The translations under genes and the position numbers were made by a program. A DNA stretch of 64,000 bases from Streptomyces bacillaris (GTDB lineage Bacteria; Actinomycetota; Actinomycetes; Streptomycetales; Streptomycetaceae). The notes under the pieces are model-generated. The model had not been told where the DNA came from. It searched no databases and was given only the letters and a program-made list of their open reading frames with translations. The stretch lies in assembly GCF_003268675.1 (NCBI RefSeq), contig NZ_CP029378.1:1240001-1304000 (forward strand), in the 5' to 3' direction. Below, in pieces: positions 27,012-35,923 of the stretch (position 1 is its first letter; every line of letters begins with the position of its first letter).

Positions 27012-29393
27012 ATGACGCCCACCGCCACGTACCGGCTTCAGCTCCAGCCCGACTTCCCCTTCCCGGCGGCCGAGAAGGCGGTGCCCTACCTGGCCGCGCT
27101 CGGCGTCTCCCATCTCCACCTCTCGCCCGTCCTGGAGGCGGTCCCCGGCTCCCGGCACGGCTACGACGTGGTCGACCACAGCCGCGTACGGGAGGAGCTG
27201 GGCGGTGAGGAGGGGCTGCGGAGCCTCGCCGCCACCGCCCGGGAGCACGGGCTCGGGCTCGTCCTCGACATCGTGCCCAACCACATGGCCGCGGCCCCCC
27301 GCCACAACCGGCAGCTCTGGGAGGTGCTGCGCGAGGGTCGGGCATCGCCGTACGCCCGCTGGTTCGACATCGACTGGGCGGCGGGCGGGGACAAGGTACT
27401 GCTGCCGGTGCTGGCCGGTCCGCTCGGCGGCGAGCTGGACGCGTTCGCCGTGGACGCCGACGCGGAGGTGCTGCGCTACGGCGAGCAGGAGTTCCCGCTG
27501 CGGGCGGGGACGGCGGAGCTTCCGCTTCCGGAACTGCTGGACGCCCAGCACTACCGGCTCGCCTGGTGGCGCCTCGCCCGCACCGAGCTGAACTACCGCC
27601 GCTTCTTCACCGTCTCCGAGCTGATCGGCGTCCGCGTCGAGCACCCCGAGGTCTTCGACGCCACCCACGCCAAGGTCCTCGAACTGCTCCGCGACGGCGT
27701 CCTGGACGGCCTGCGGATCGACCACCCGGACGGCCTGGCCGACCCTGCGGCCTACCTGAGCCGGCTGAACGAGGAGACAGGCGGCCGCTGGACGGTCGTG
27801 GAGAAGATCCTCACCGGCGACGAGCACCTTCCGGCCGGGTGGGCGGTGGCCGGGACGACCGGTTACGACGCCCTGCACCGGATCGACGGACTCTTCACCG
27901 ACCCCTCGGGCGCGGCGGAGCTGCTCGGCCACTACCGGGAGTTCGCGGGCCCGCCGGGCGACCGGGGCGGCTACTGGAAGGCGACCGTCCGCCGGGCCGC
28001 CTACCGGGTCGCAACCCATGAACTGGCCTCCGAGACCGCCTGGCTGACCCGGCTCGCGGCCTCCGTCTGCGCCGCCGACCCGGCCCTGCGCGACCACGCC
28101 CCCTGGGCGCTGCGCACGGCGATCCGGGAGCTGCTCGTCCGGATTCCGGTCTACCGCCCGTACGTCACGGCGGGCGTGGAACCGACCCGGATCGCGGAGG
28201 AGACCCTTCCGGACGATGCCGTACGGGACGCGAAGGCGGTGTTCTCCGTGCCGGAGGAGGCCGCCGCGGTCGATGTCGTACGGGATCTGGCGCTCGGGCG
28301 GCTGGGCGGCGGGGAGGAACAGGCGGCCTTCTGCGCCCGGTTCGCGCAGACGGCCTCCGCACTGCACGCCAAGTCGGTGGAGGACACGGCGTTCTACCGG
28401 TACGTGCCGCTGATCTCGGCCACGGAGGTGGGCGGGGACCCCGGGCGGCCGGCGGTGACGGTGCCGGAGTTCCACGCCTTCGCCACCCGCATCGCCCGGG
28501 ACTGGCCCGCGACGGGGACGGTCCTCACCACGCACGACACGAAGCGGAGCGCCGATGTACGGGCCCGGATCGCGGTCCTGTCGGAGTGCCCGGACCGGTG
28601 GGCGCGGCTGGTGGGCGAGCTGACGGAGGCCACACCGGTCGCTCCCCCGGACCCGCAACTCGCCTGGCAGGCCTGGCAGTCGAGTTACGGCTGCGCGCCG
28701 CTGCCCGCCGAGGAGCTGGGCCCCCGGCTGGAGCCCGCGCTGCTGAAGGCGGTGCGGGAGGCCGGGCTCTTCACCAGCTGGACGGAGCCGGACGCGGCGT
28801 ACGAGCGGGCGGTGACGGACTTCGTGGCGGCCGGGCCGGGCAGCGCTTCCGGGACGGCCCGGCGGCTGGTGACCGCGTTCGCGGAGTCGCTGGCCCCGCA
28901 CATCCGGGCGACGGTGCTGGGGGCGGGGCTGGTGCAGCTGACGATGCCGGGGGTGCCGGATCTGTACCAGGGCACGGAGAGCGAGTATCTGGCCCTGGTG
29001 GACCCGGACAACCGGCGCCCGTTCCGGCGGCCGGAGGGCCCGGAGGAGGAGAAGCAGGTGGTGACGGCGGCGGCGCTGCGGCTGCGGCGGGAACTGCCGG
29101 AGGTGTTCGGGGAGTCGGGGACGTACGTACCGCTGACGGCGCGGGGCCCGGCGGCCGGGCATGTGGTGGCGTTCTCCCGGTCGGACGAGGTGGCGGTGGC
29201 GGTGACCCGGCTGTCGCTGCGGCTGGCGGAGGACGGCGGGTGGCGGGACACGGTGGTGGAGCTGCCGGACGGCGGGCCGTGGCGGGACGTGCTGGCCCCT
29301 ACTCCCGTACGGGAGTGGGCGGGGGGCGCGGTGGCGGCGGGCGAGCTGTTCGGCGAGCGGCCGGTGGCGCTGTTGCGGAGGGTACGGGAGTGA
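27012..29393 (+). CDS. treY: Malto-oligosyltrehalose synthase
   Basis: A 793-residue GH13 enzyme that isomerises the reducing-end glucose of maltodextrins to a trehalose linkage. The N-terminus TATYRLQLQPDFPF and the segments SPVLEAVPGSRHGYDVVDH, LDIVPNHMA, LRIDHPDGLADPAAYL and VEKIL are diagnostic of TreY. LTTHDTKRSADVRAR appears near the middle of the C-terminal part. The ATG has GAAAGG upstream. Its partner treZ lies about 4.7 kb downstream, separated by genes on the opposite strand. Confidence 0.96.
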   Translation: MTPTATYRLQLQPDFPFPAAEKAVPYLAALGVSHLHLSPVLEAVPGSRHGYDVVDHSRVREELGGEEGLRSLAATAREHGLGLVLDIVPNHMAAAPRHNRQLWEVLREGRASPYARWFDIDWAAGGDKVLLPVLAGPLGGELDAFAVDADAEVLRYGEQEFPLRAGTAELPLPELLDAQHYRLAWWRLARTELNYRRFFTVSELIGVRVEHPEVFDATHAKVLELLRDGVLDGLRIDHPDGLADPAAYLSRLNEETGGRWTVVEKILTGDEHLPAGWAVAGTTGYDALHRIDGLFTDPSGAAELLGHYREFAGPPGDRGGYWKATVRRAAYRVATHELASETAWLTRLAASVCAADPALRDHAPWALRTAIRELLVRIPVYRPYVTAGVEPTRIAEETLPDDAVRDAKAVFSVPEEAAAVDVVRDLALGRLGGGEEQAAFCARFAQTASALHAKSVEDTAFYRYVPLISATEVGGDPGRPAVTVPEFHAFATRIARDWPATGTVLTTHDTKRSADVRARIAVLSECPDRWARLVGELTEATPVAPPDPQLAWQAWQSSYGCAPLPAEELGPRLEPALLKAVREAGLFTSWTEPDAAYERAVTDFVAAGPGSASGTARRLVTAFAESLAPHIRATVLGAGLVQLTMPGVPDLYQGTESEYLALVDPDNRRPFRRPEGPEEEKQVVTAAALRLRRELPEVFGESGTYVPLTARGPAAGHVVAFSRSDEVAVAVTRLSLRLAEDGGWRDTVVELPDGGPWRDVLAPTPVREWAGGAVAAGELFGERPVALLRRVRE

Positions 29394-29426
29394 CGCCGGG
29401 GGCAGTGCCGCCCTGGCGGGAAGGGC

Positions 29427-30515
29427 TCAGGAGGGGCGGACGAGCAGGGTCCTCGGCCCCCGGGTGAGCACCCCGCTCGACGTCGGGCGGAATCCCTCGG
29501 CCCAGCGGATGCGGGGCATCGCCGTCAGCAGGGCCCGCAGACCGTGTTCGGCCTCCAGCCTGCCGAGCAGGGCGGCGGGGCAGCCGGCCGGGCCGCTGAA
29601 CAGCGGGTCGGCGTCGGCGCGCAGCGGGTCGAACCGGTCGGGGGCGGCGAACCGGGCCGGGTCGCGGCCCGCCGCGCCGATGAGGCAGGCGACGGCCTCC
29701 CCGGCGGGCAGCGTGCCGCCGCTGACCCGGACCTCGGTGCGGGTGCGGCGCAGCACGATCTGGACGGGCGGATCCCGGCGCAGCGTCTCGGCCCAGGCCC
29801 GGCGGAGCAGCATCCCGGCCCCGGTCCCGCCGCCCGCCACGGCGGCGAGCAGGTCGGGGTCGTCCAGCATGTTGGCGAGGAACGAGGCGAGGGCCCGTTC
29901 GCGGAGCCCGGTCTGCCGGGCGCAGTCGTCGGCTCCGCCGCCGGGCCGGGGCGGGGCGTTGGGGTCCGGGGAGAAGAGCCCGGCGGCGACGGCGACGGCC
30001 CCGGCGGGCAGCCAGCGGCAGAACTCCCCGACCAGATCGGCCCGGTCGCGCCCGGCTATGCGGCGGGCCAGGACGTAGGCGGCGCGCTCGACGGCGGGGC
30101 CGGGGCCGGTGTCGGCCGGGGCAGAGGCAGGGGCGGGGGCGGGGGCGGTGTCCGCCGGGGTGTCCGGGGTCTCTGCCCGGGCAGGGGCCGTTCCGCTCTC
30201 CGGCAGCGGGGTGCAGACCAGGCTCCCCCGGCAGAGGCCCAGCGGTGCCGGGACCGGGCCGCGCGGGGCGCCGTCGTGCGGGTAGCCGGTGAAGCGGGGG
30301 TCGGTGAGGGCCAGCACCACGTCCTCGTACCGGCTGAGCAGCCAGGCGCCGAGGCCCGGGTCGTGGCCGAGCGGGAAGTCGGTGCGGAGGATCCGGTAGA
30401 GGCGCAGGCGGTACGGGTCGGTCGAGGCACCCGGCTCCAGGAGTCCCGGCTGCCCGCCCGCGAGCCGGTGCGGGCGGCGGGCGGTGGGCAGGGCCTCGGA
30501 GCGGTCGGCCGGCAT
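29427..30515 (-). CDS. Cytochrome P450-like protein with a divergent heme motif
   Basis: About 362 residues. P450 traits are the ExxR helix (WAETLRRDPPVQIVLRRT), GGTLPAGEAVACLIGAAGRDPARF, and a C-terminal segment equivalent to the heme loop, FSGPAGCPAALLGRLEAEHG. The cysteine aligns with the heme ligand, but the loop is one residue short and the Gly two residues after Cys is Ala. The oxygen-binding I-helix motif is not apparent. An Ala/Pro-rich insert lies near residues 110-140. It may be a non-catalytic relative. The start at 30515 is uncertain; the frame is open to 30590. Confidence 0.7.
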   Translation of the reverse strand: MPADRSEALPTARRPHRLAGGQPGLLEPGASTDPYRLRLYRILRTDFPLGHDPGLGAWLLSRYEDVVLALTDPRFTGYPHDGAPRGPVPAPLGLCRGSLVCTPLPESGTAPARAETPDTPADTAPAPAPASAPADTGPGPAVERAAYVLARRIAGRDRADLVGEFCRWLPAGAVAVAAGLFSPDPNAPPRPGGGADDCARQTGLRERALASFLANMLDDPDLLAAVAGGGTGAGMLLRRAWAETLRRDPPVQIVLRRTRTEVRVSGGTLPAGEAVACLIGAAGRDPARFAAPDRFDPLRADADPLFSGPAGCPAALLGRLEAEHGLRALLTAMPRIRWAEGFRPTSSGVLTRGPRTLLVRPS

Positions 30516-30677
30516 CCCTCGTCGCCCCCTGCGGTCGTGGCGTCGCCTGTCGACGCACCTGCCCCCAGTGGACCTCCGCCGGGGGCCCACCGCAGTCGGC
30601 GTACGCCCGTTCGGGTGAGGGTGCGCCGGGGCGGAGGGGCCGGAGCGGACGGCTTGCGATGTGCGGGAGGGCCGTGC

Positions 30678-31244
30678 TCAGGCGGGCGGGCGCGGTGCGG
30701 GGGCGGTGAGGCGGAAGCTCATCCGGCCGAAGCTCACCTGGTCGCCGTCGCGCACCGGGATCGAGCCGACGAGCCGCTGGCCGTTGACGCAGGTGCCGTT
30801 GGTGGAGCCGAGGTCGCGCAGCACCCAGCGGCCGTGCTGCACGGTCAGCTCGGCGTGCAGCCGGGAGACCGTCTCGTGGTTGAGGCGCAGCCCGTTGCCC
30901 GGGTCGCGGCCGATGAGCAGCGGATACGGGCTCGGTGCGGGGAGCAGCAGCTTCGGGAGGCGCTCGGTCTGCCAGGCGCGGCGCAGCCGTCCCGGGAAGG
31001 CGGATATCCCGCCGACCGCCCGGACGAGCCCCTGCGAGAACCGGCTGCCGGAGTCCAGGTCGGAGGTGAGGGCCGCCAACTCCTCGGGGCGGCGCGCGGC
31101 GAGGGCCAGCTCCATGCGCCGCATGAAGGTGTCGTGGGAGAGCTTGCCCTGTGCGGCACCTTCTCTGAGCACGCCGAGGACACGGTCGCGCTGGGCGTCC
31201 GACAGCCGCGCGGGATACGTGTGGAACTCGGGGGACGACGTCAC
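30678..31244 (-). CDS. DUF1707-FHA domain protein
   Basis: A 188-residue cytoplasmic protein. Residues 10-65 match DUF1707 (ARLSDAQRDRVLGVLREGAAQGKLS with EEFxxR-like FMRRMELALAARRPEEL). Residues 100-180 form an FHA phosphothreonine-binding domain with LLIGRDPGN, TVSRLHAEL and DLGSTNGTCVNGQRL. All canonical phosphopeptide-contact residues are present. It probably reads Ser/Thr-kinase signals. GTG start at 31244. No kinase gene is adjacent. Confidence 0.9.
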   Translation of the reverse strand: MTSSPEFHTYPARLSDAQRDRVLGVLREGAAQGKLSHDTFMRRMELALAARRPEELAALTSDLDSGSRFSQGLVRAVGGISAFPGRLRRAWQTERLPKLLLPAPSPYPLLIGRDPGNGLRLNHETVSRLHAELTVQHGRWVLRDLGSTNGTCVNGQRLVGSIPVRDGDQVSFGRMSFRLTAPAPRPPA

Positions 31245-31314
31245 AGGGTCGATTGTCGGGCCGAGGGGGCCGGGGTGTCCAGAAGGGTCCCGCTTCCAGC
31301 CCGTTCTGACCTGC

Positions 31315-31350
31315 GCCGGGGGCGGTCCGGCCCGCCGGACCGCCCCCGGC
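31315..31350. terminator. Terminator-like hairpin after the fucosidase gene
   Basis: A 17-nt perfect inverted repeat (31315-31331 and 31334-31350) lies 18 bp beyond the stop of the minus-strand GH29 gene. The loop is only 2 nt, so the top pairs will open. Confidence 0.8.
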
Positions 31351-31367
31351 CAGGGCGCGCGCCGGTC

Positions 31368-32513
31368 TCACCGCGACGGTGGCCCCTCCACCGTCTCCGC
31401 CGCGTCCTCCGCCAGCCACTGCAGCCGCAGCAGCTGTTCGGCCGGGATCGTCGCGTCCTCGCCGCGCGGGCCCACGTTCAGCAGCAGGTTCCCGCCGTCG
31501 GCCGCCGTGGAGCGGACCAGGGAGGTGAGGGCCTCGCGGCCGATGAAGGCGTCGGGCGGGGAGTTGCGGTTGTAGCCGAAGCTGTGGTCGATGCCCCGGG
31601 TGATCTCGTACGGGTCGGAGCCGGTGTAGCGGGCGTACTCCGGCGTACGGAAGTCGAAGGCGGGCGGCGTGCGCGGGACGAACCCTTCGCCCTGGGCCAC
31701 CGTGCGCCGGTCCCACCAGTTGTAGAGGGACCGGGCGCCCGGCAGGCGGAGGGCCCGCCAGTGCGGGGCGTACGGCAGCAGGCGGTCGTTGACGACGCCG
31801 TGGGGGACGGTGAAGCGGTAGTAGTCGGTGAGGGAGCGGATCTCGGCGGCGGAGGCCGGCCAGGCGATGTCGTTCCAGAGGATGTCGGGGCGGTAGCGGC
31901 GGATCAGCTCGCGCAGCTGGGCATCGGCGTAGGCGGGGTAGCTGCCGCGCGGGACGGCGGAGAACATGTCGGCGGCGGTGCCGATGGGCCGGTCGTCGAA
32001 GGTCCAGTCGAGCCCGCCGGAGTAGTAGACGCCGAACCGCAGGCCCTTGGCCCGTACGGCTTCGGCGAACTCCCCGACCACGTCCCGGGTGGTGTGCCAG
32101 CCGGTGCGGTGCGGGTTCCCGGTCTCGGAGGGCCAGAGGCAGAAGCCGTCGTGGTGCTTGGTGACGAGGACCGCGTAACCGGCCCCCGCCTCGCGGAAGG
32201 AGCGCGCCCAGGCGGCCGGGTCCCAGGTGGCGAGCCCGTCCTCGAAGGCGCGGCCGAAGTCGGTGTAGGGGCGGGTGCCGTAGGTGGCGCGGTGGTGGGC
32301 GGCGGCCGGGGAGCCGGGGAAGCGGAGGGAGTTCTCGTACCACTCCGCGTACGGGGTCCAGCCGAGCGGCGCCCGCCGTCCCGCCGCCGGGAGTTCGGCG
32401 GTGGGGACATGGGGCGGGGCCCAGCCGGGGACGGAGGCGGGTGTCCAGTGAACGAAGATCCCCAGCCGGGCCCGGGACCACCATGAAGCGACCATGGCGG
32501 GAGTATTGATCAT
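31368..32513 (-). CDS. Alpha-L-fucosidase-like glycoside hydrolase (GH29)
   Basis: A 381-residue GH29 catalytic domain without a signal peptide. Motifs are WWSRARLGIFVHWTPASVPGW at the start, VLVTKHHDGFCLWPSE, VYYSGGLDWTFDD and PDILWNDIAWP, whose Asp is at the nucleophile position. The C-terminus ends at the barrel (NLLLNVGPRGEDATIP) with no added carbohydrate-binding domain. Its ATG overlaps the stop of the GH1 gene (ATGA at 32510-32513). The two cytoplasmic hydrolases probably process the same imported oligosaccharide. Confidence 0.93.
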   Translation of the reverse strand: MINTPAMVASWWSRARLGIFVHWTPASVPGWAPPHVPTAELPAAGRRAPLGWTPYAEWYENSLRFPGSPAAAHHRATYGTRPYTDFGRAFEDGLATWDPAAWARSFREAGAGYAVLVTKHHDGFCLWPSETGNPHRTGWHTTRDVVGEFAEAVRAKGLRFGVYYSGGLDWTFDDRPIGTAADMFSAVPRGSYPAYADAQLRELIRRYRPDILWNDIAWPASAAEIRSLTDYYRFTVPHGVVNDRLLPYAPHWRALRLPGARSLYNWWDRRTVAQGEGFVPRTPPAFDFRTPEYARYTGSDPYEITRGIDHSFGYNRNSPPDAFIGREALTSLVRSTAADGGNLLLNVGPRGEDATIPAEQLLRLQWLAEDAAETVEGPPSR

Positions 32514-33904
32514 TCGGAGGGGGCCGCGTAAGCCCCCTCGACCGCCGGATTCCGGTGCTGCTGCTTCTGGACGCGGATCAGGTCGCGGTACCAGGCGTAC
32601 GAGGCCTTCGGCGTCCTGGCGAGGGTCTCGAAGTCGATGTGGACCAGGCCGAACCGCTGCGATGCGCCCTCCGTCCACTCCACGTTGTCGGTGAGCGACC
32701 AGGTGAAGTAGCCGCGTACGTCGACCCCGGCGTCCATCGCCGCGCGCAGGGCGGTCAGGTGGCTCTCCAGATAGGCGACGCGGCGGTCGTCGGCGAGCGG
32801 CTCCTCCAGGGCGCAGCCGTTCTCGGTGATGTGGAGCGGCGGGAGGCGGTCGCCGTAGCGGCGGTGGAGCAGGGTGAGGATCTCGGTCAGCCCCTCGGGG
32901 ACCACGGGCCAGCCGAAGCCGGTCTTCTCGTACCCCTCGATCTCCCTGATGCCGAAGGGGAGTTCGGAGGGCATCGTGAAGCCGGAGAAGGTCTCCAGTG
33001 CCTCCGGGCGGGGGGCGCCGACGAGGGTGGGGTTGTAGTAGTTGACGCCGTACCAGTCGAGCGGGGTGGAGATGACCTTGAGGTCGTCCGTCACCGGCCC
33101 GGGCATCAGGGCGGCGAGGCCGTCGTCCGGGTAGCGGCCGGTGAGGACGGGGTCCGCGAAGAGCCAGTTGGTGAGGGTGTCGTACAGCTCCGCCCCGAAG
33201 CGGTCCTCGTCCGAGTCCCCCGCCGTCCAGACCGGGGCGTGGGAGAAGGCCGCGCCGATGTTGTCGGCGCCCGCCGCGCGCAGGGCCCGGACGGCGAGGC
33301 CGTGGGCGAGGAGCTGGTGGTGGGCGGCGGGCAGGGCGTCGAAGAGAAGGGTGCGGCCGGGGGCGTGCTCGCCCAGGGCGTAGCCGAGGAGGGTGACCTC
33401 GGCGGGTTCGTTGATGGTGATCCACATCGGGACCCGGTCCGCGAGCCGTTCGGCGACGATGCCCGCGTACTCCGCGAAGCGGTAGGCGGTGTCCCGGTCG
33501 AGCCAGCCGCCCGCCTCCTCCAGCGGGAGCGGGGTGTCCCAGTGGTAGAGGGTCGGGGCGGGGGTGATGCCGTGGGCGCACAGCTCGTCGACGAGCCGGT
33601 CGTAGAAGTCGAGCCCGTCCGCGTTGACGGCCCCGCTGCCGCCGGGCACCACGCGCGGCCAGCTGACGGAGAACCGGAACGCGTCGGCGCCGAGCCCGGC
33701 GAGCAGGGCCACGTCCTCGCGGTAACGGTCGTGGAAGCCGGTGGCGCGGGTGGTGTCGGTGCCGTCCTTGATCCGGCCGGGCAGCGCGGCGAAGGCGTCC
33801 CACCCCGAGGGGCCCTTCCCGTCGGCGTCCACCGCCCCCTCGGTCTGGAACGCGGAGGCGGAGGCCCCCCAGAGGAAGCCGGGCGGGAACTGCGGTACGG
33901 GCAT
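32510..33904 (-). CDS. Beta-glucosidase (GH1)
   Basis: A 464-residue GH1 enzyme with FPPGFLWGASASAFQTEGAV at the start, acid/base motif TINEP and nucleophile motif ITENG. It is cytoplasmic, so it likely cleaves imported beta-glucosides. I choose the second ATG (33904) because GGAGG lies 5 nt before it; the first ATG at 33916 would place that site inside the gene. It is the first gene of a two-gene unit with the GH29 gene. No LacI gene or clear operator was seen nearby. Confidence 0.94.
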   Translation of the reverse strand: MPVPQFPPGFLWGASASAFQTEGAVDADGKGPSGWDAFAALPGRIKDGTDTTRATGFHDRYREDVALLAGLGADAFRFSVSWPRVVPGGSGAVNADGLDFYDRLVDELCAHGITPAPTLYHWDTPLPLEEAGGWLDRDTAYRFAEYAGIVAERLADRVPMWITINEPAEVTLLGYALGEHAPGRTLLFDALPAAHHQLLAHGLAVRALRAAGADNIGAAFSHAPVWTAGDSDEDRFGAELYDTLTNWLFADPVLTGRYPDDGLAALMPGPVTDDLKVISTPLDWYGVNYYNPTLVGAPRPEALETFSGFTMPSELPFGIREIEGYEKTGFGWPVVPEGLTEILTLLHRRYGDRLPPLHITENGCALEEPLADDRRVAYLESHLTALRAAMDAGVDVRGYFTWSLTDNVEWTEGASQRFGLVHIDFETLARTPKASYAWYRDLIRVQKQQHRNPAVEGAYAAPSE

Positions 33905-34123
33905 CTCGGCCTCCATGAGCCGTACGGATGAACGGAACCTGTATGAGCGGGGAGCCGACCGGGCAATGATCAGGACCAGACCTTAATGGCCGGTAACCGG
34001 CCGGTTCTAGAGGCGGGCGGTCATGGATGGTGGTGAGCCGGGCGCGGGGCCTGCCTCCGGACGGCGGGGGTGGCCTGACGGTCTGTTACGAGCGTGGCGG
34101 ACGGTACGGACGAGGAGTGGTGG

Positions 34124-35884
34124 ATGCGGTTCGAGGTGTGGGCCCCCGAGGCGGACACGGTCGTGCTGGAGGCGGCGGAGGTCCGTTGCCCGATGGAGCG
34201 CCACCCGCTGCGCGAGGGGTGGTGGAGCGCGGAGGCGGAGGCGGTGGACGGGGACCGCTACGGGTTCCGGGTGGACGACGGGCCGCTGCTGCCGGACCCC
34301 CGTTCGCGCCGCCAGCCGGACGGGCCGGACGGGCCGAGCGCGGTGGTCGACCAGGGGGCGTACGCCTGGCGCAACGGGTGGGCGGGGCGGCGGCTGAACC
34401 GGGCCGTGCTGTACGAGCTGCACGTGGGGACGTACACCCCGGAGGGCACCTTCGCCGCGGCGGCGGAGCGGCTGGGCCATCTGGCGGAGCTGGGGATCAC
34501 CCATGTGTCGCTGATGCCGGTCTGCCCGTTCCCGGGCGTCAACGGGTGGGGGTACGAGGGGGTCTCGCTCTGGGCGGTGCACGAGCCGTACGGCGGGCCG
34601 GAGGGGCTTAAACGCTTTGTCGACACGGCCCATGGGCTGGGGCTCGGGGTGGTCCTGGACGTGGTCCACAACCACCTGGGCCCGTCCGGCAACTATCTGC
34701 CCGCCTTCGGCCCGTACTTCACCGACACCCACCACACCCCGTGGGGCGCGGCGGTCAATCTGGACGCCCCGGGCTCGGACGAGGTGCGGGCCTTCCTGAT
34801 CGGCAGCGCGCTGGCCTGGCTGCGGGACTACCGCCTGGACGGGCTGCGGCTCGACGCGGTGCACGCGCTGGCCGACACCCGGGCGCTCACCTTCCTGGAG
34901 GAGCTGTCGACGGCGGTCGACACACTGGCGGCGGAGCTGGGCCGGCCGCTCGGCCTCATCGCGGAGTCCGACCTCTGCGACCCCCGCACCACCACCCCGC
35001 GTACGGCGGGCGGCCTCGGACTGCACGCCCAGTGGAACGACGACTTCCACCACGCCCTGCACACCGCGCTCACCGGCGAGTCCCAGGGCTACTACGCGGA
35101 CTTCGCCCGCGCCCCGCTCGCCGCCCTGGCCAAGACCGTGACCTCGGTCTTCTTCCACAACGGGACCTTCTCCAGCTTCCGGGGCCGCAGCCACGGCCGC
35201 CCGGTCGACGTCTCCCGCTCCCCCGCCCACCGCTTCGTCGGCTACGCGCAGACCCACGACCAGATCGGCAACCGGGCCCTCGGCGAACGCCTCGCCGCCT
35301 CCCTCGCCCCCGGCCTCCAGGCGTGTTCGGCGGCCCTGGTGCTGACCGGACCGTTCACGCCGATGCTCTTCATGGGCGAGGAGTGGGGGGCGCGCACGCC
35401 CTGGCAGTTCTTCACCGACCACACCGATCCGGAGCTGGCGGAGGCCGTACGCAACGGCAGGCGGCGGGAGTTCGGCGCGCACGGGTGGGCGGAGGAGGAG
35501 ATCCCGGACCCGCAGGACCCGGCGACCCGCGACCGCTCCTGTCTGGACTGGACCGAGCCGGAGCGCGAACCGCACGCGCGGCTGCTCGCCTGGTACCGCG
35601 AACTCATCGCGCTGCGGCGGGCGTTGCCCGACCTCCACGATCCGGACCTGGCGTCGGTGAAGGTCGCCTACGACGAGGACGCCCGCTGGTTCGCGTATCG
35701 CAGGGGCGATGTGCGGGTCGCGGTCAATCTGGCCGACCGGCCGGTGGCGATCCCGCTGGGTCTCGGGCGCCACCGCCGGTCCGGCGGACGGGTGTTGGCG
35801 GCCTGGGAGCCGGTGGTGGCGCCGGGGGCGGACGGGGTGCTGCGGCTGCCGCCGGAGTCGTGCGTGGTGCTGGCGGACGAGTGA
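34124..35884 (+). CDS. treZ: Malto-oligosyltrehalose trehalohydrolase
   Basis: A 586-residue GH13 enzyme that releases trehalose from the TreY product. The N-terminal MRFEVWAPEADTVVLE is the family-type beta domain. Motifs are YELHVGTYTPEGTF, DVVHNHLGPSGNY, the catalytic YRLDGLRLDAVHAL, LIAESDLCDPR and YAQTHDQIGNRALGERL. The ATG at 34124 follows GAGGAG; an in-frame GTG at 34094 would add ten residues. It completes the TreY-TreZ pathway with treY upstream. Confidence 0.96.
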   Translation: MRFEVWAPEADTVVLEAAEVRCPMERHPLREGWWSAEAEAVDGDRYGFRVDDGPLLPDPRSRRQPDGPDGPSAVVDQGAYAWRNGWAGRRLNRAVLYELHVGTYTPEGTFAAAAERLGHLAELGITHVSLMPVCPFPGVNGWGYEGVSLWAVHEPYGGPEGLKRFVDTAHGLGLGVVLDVVHNHLGPSGNYLPAFGPYFTDTHHTPWGAAVNLDAPGSDEVRAFLIGSALAWLRDYRLDGLRLDAVHALADTRALTFLEELSTAVDTLAAELGRPLGLIAESDLCDPRTTTPRTAGGLGLHAQWNDDFHHALHTALTGESQGYYADFARAPLAALAKTVTSVFFHNGTFSSFRGRSHGRPVDVSRSPAHRFVGYAQTHDQIGNRALGERLAASLAPGLQACSAALVLTGPFTPMLFMGEEWGARTPWQFFTDHTDPELAEAVRNGRRREFGAHGWAEEEIPDPQDPATRDRSCLDWTEPEREPHARLLAWYRELIALRRALPDLHDPDLASVKVAYDEDARWFAYRRGDVRVAVNLADRPVAIPLGLGRHRRSGGRVLAAWEPVVAPGADGVLRLPPESCVVLADE

Positions 35885-35923
35885 GCCCAGAGGGCAGCGG
35901 GCTCAACTCCCCTTGCCCATCCA

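Noticed and set aside
33905..34123. LacI/CebR-type operator before the GH1-GH29 unit
   Set aside because: No TGGGAGCGCTCCCA-like palindrome is present; only short GC-rich inverted stretches were seen.
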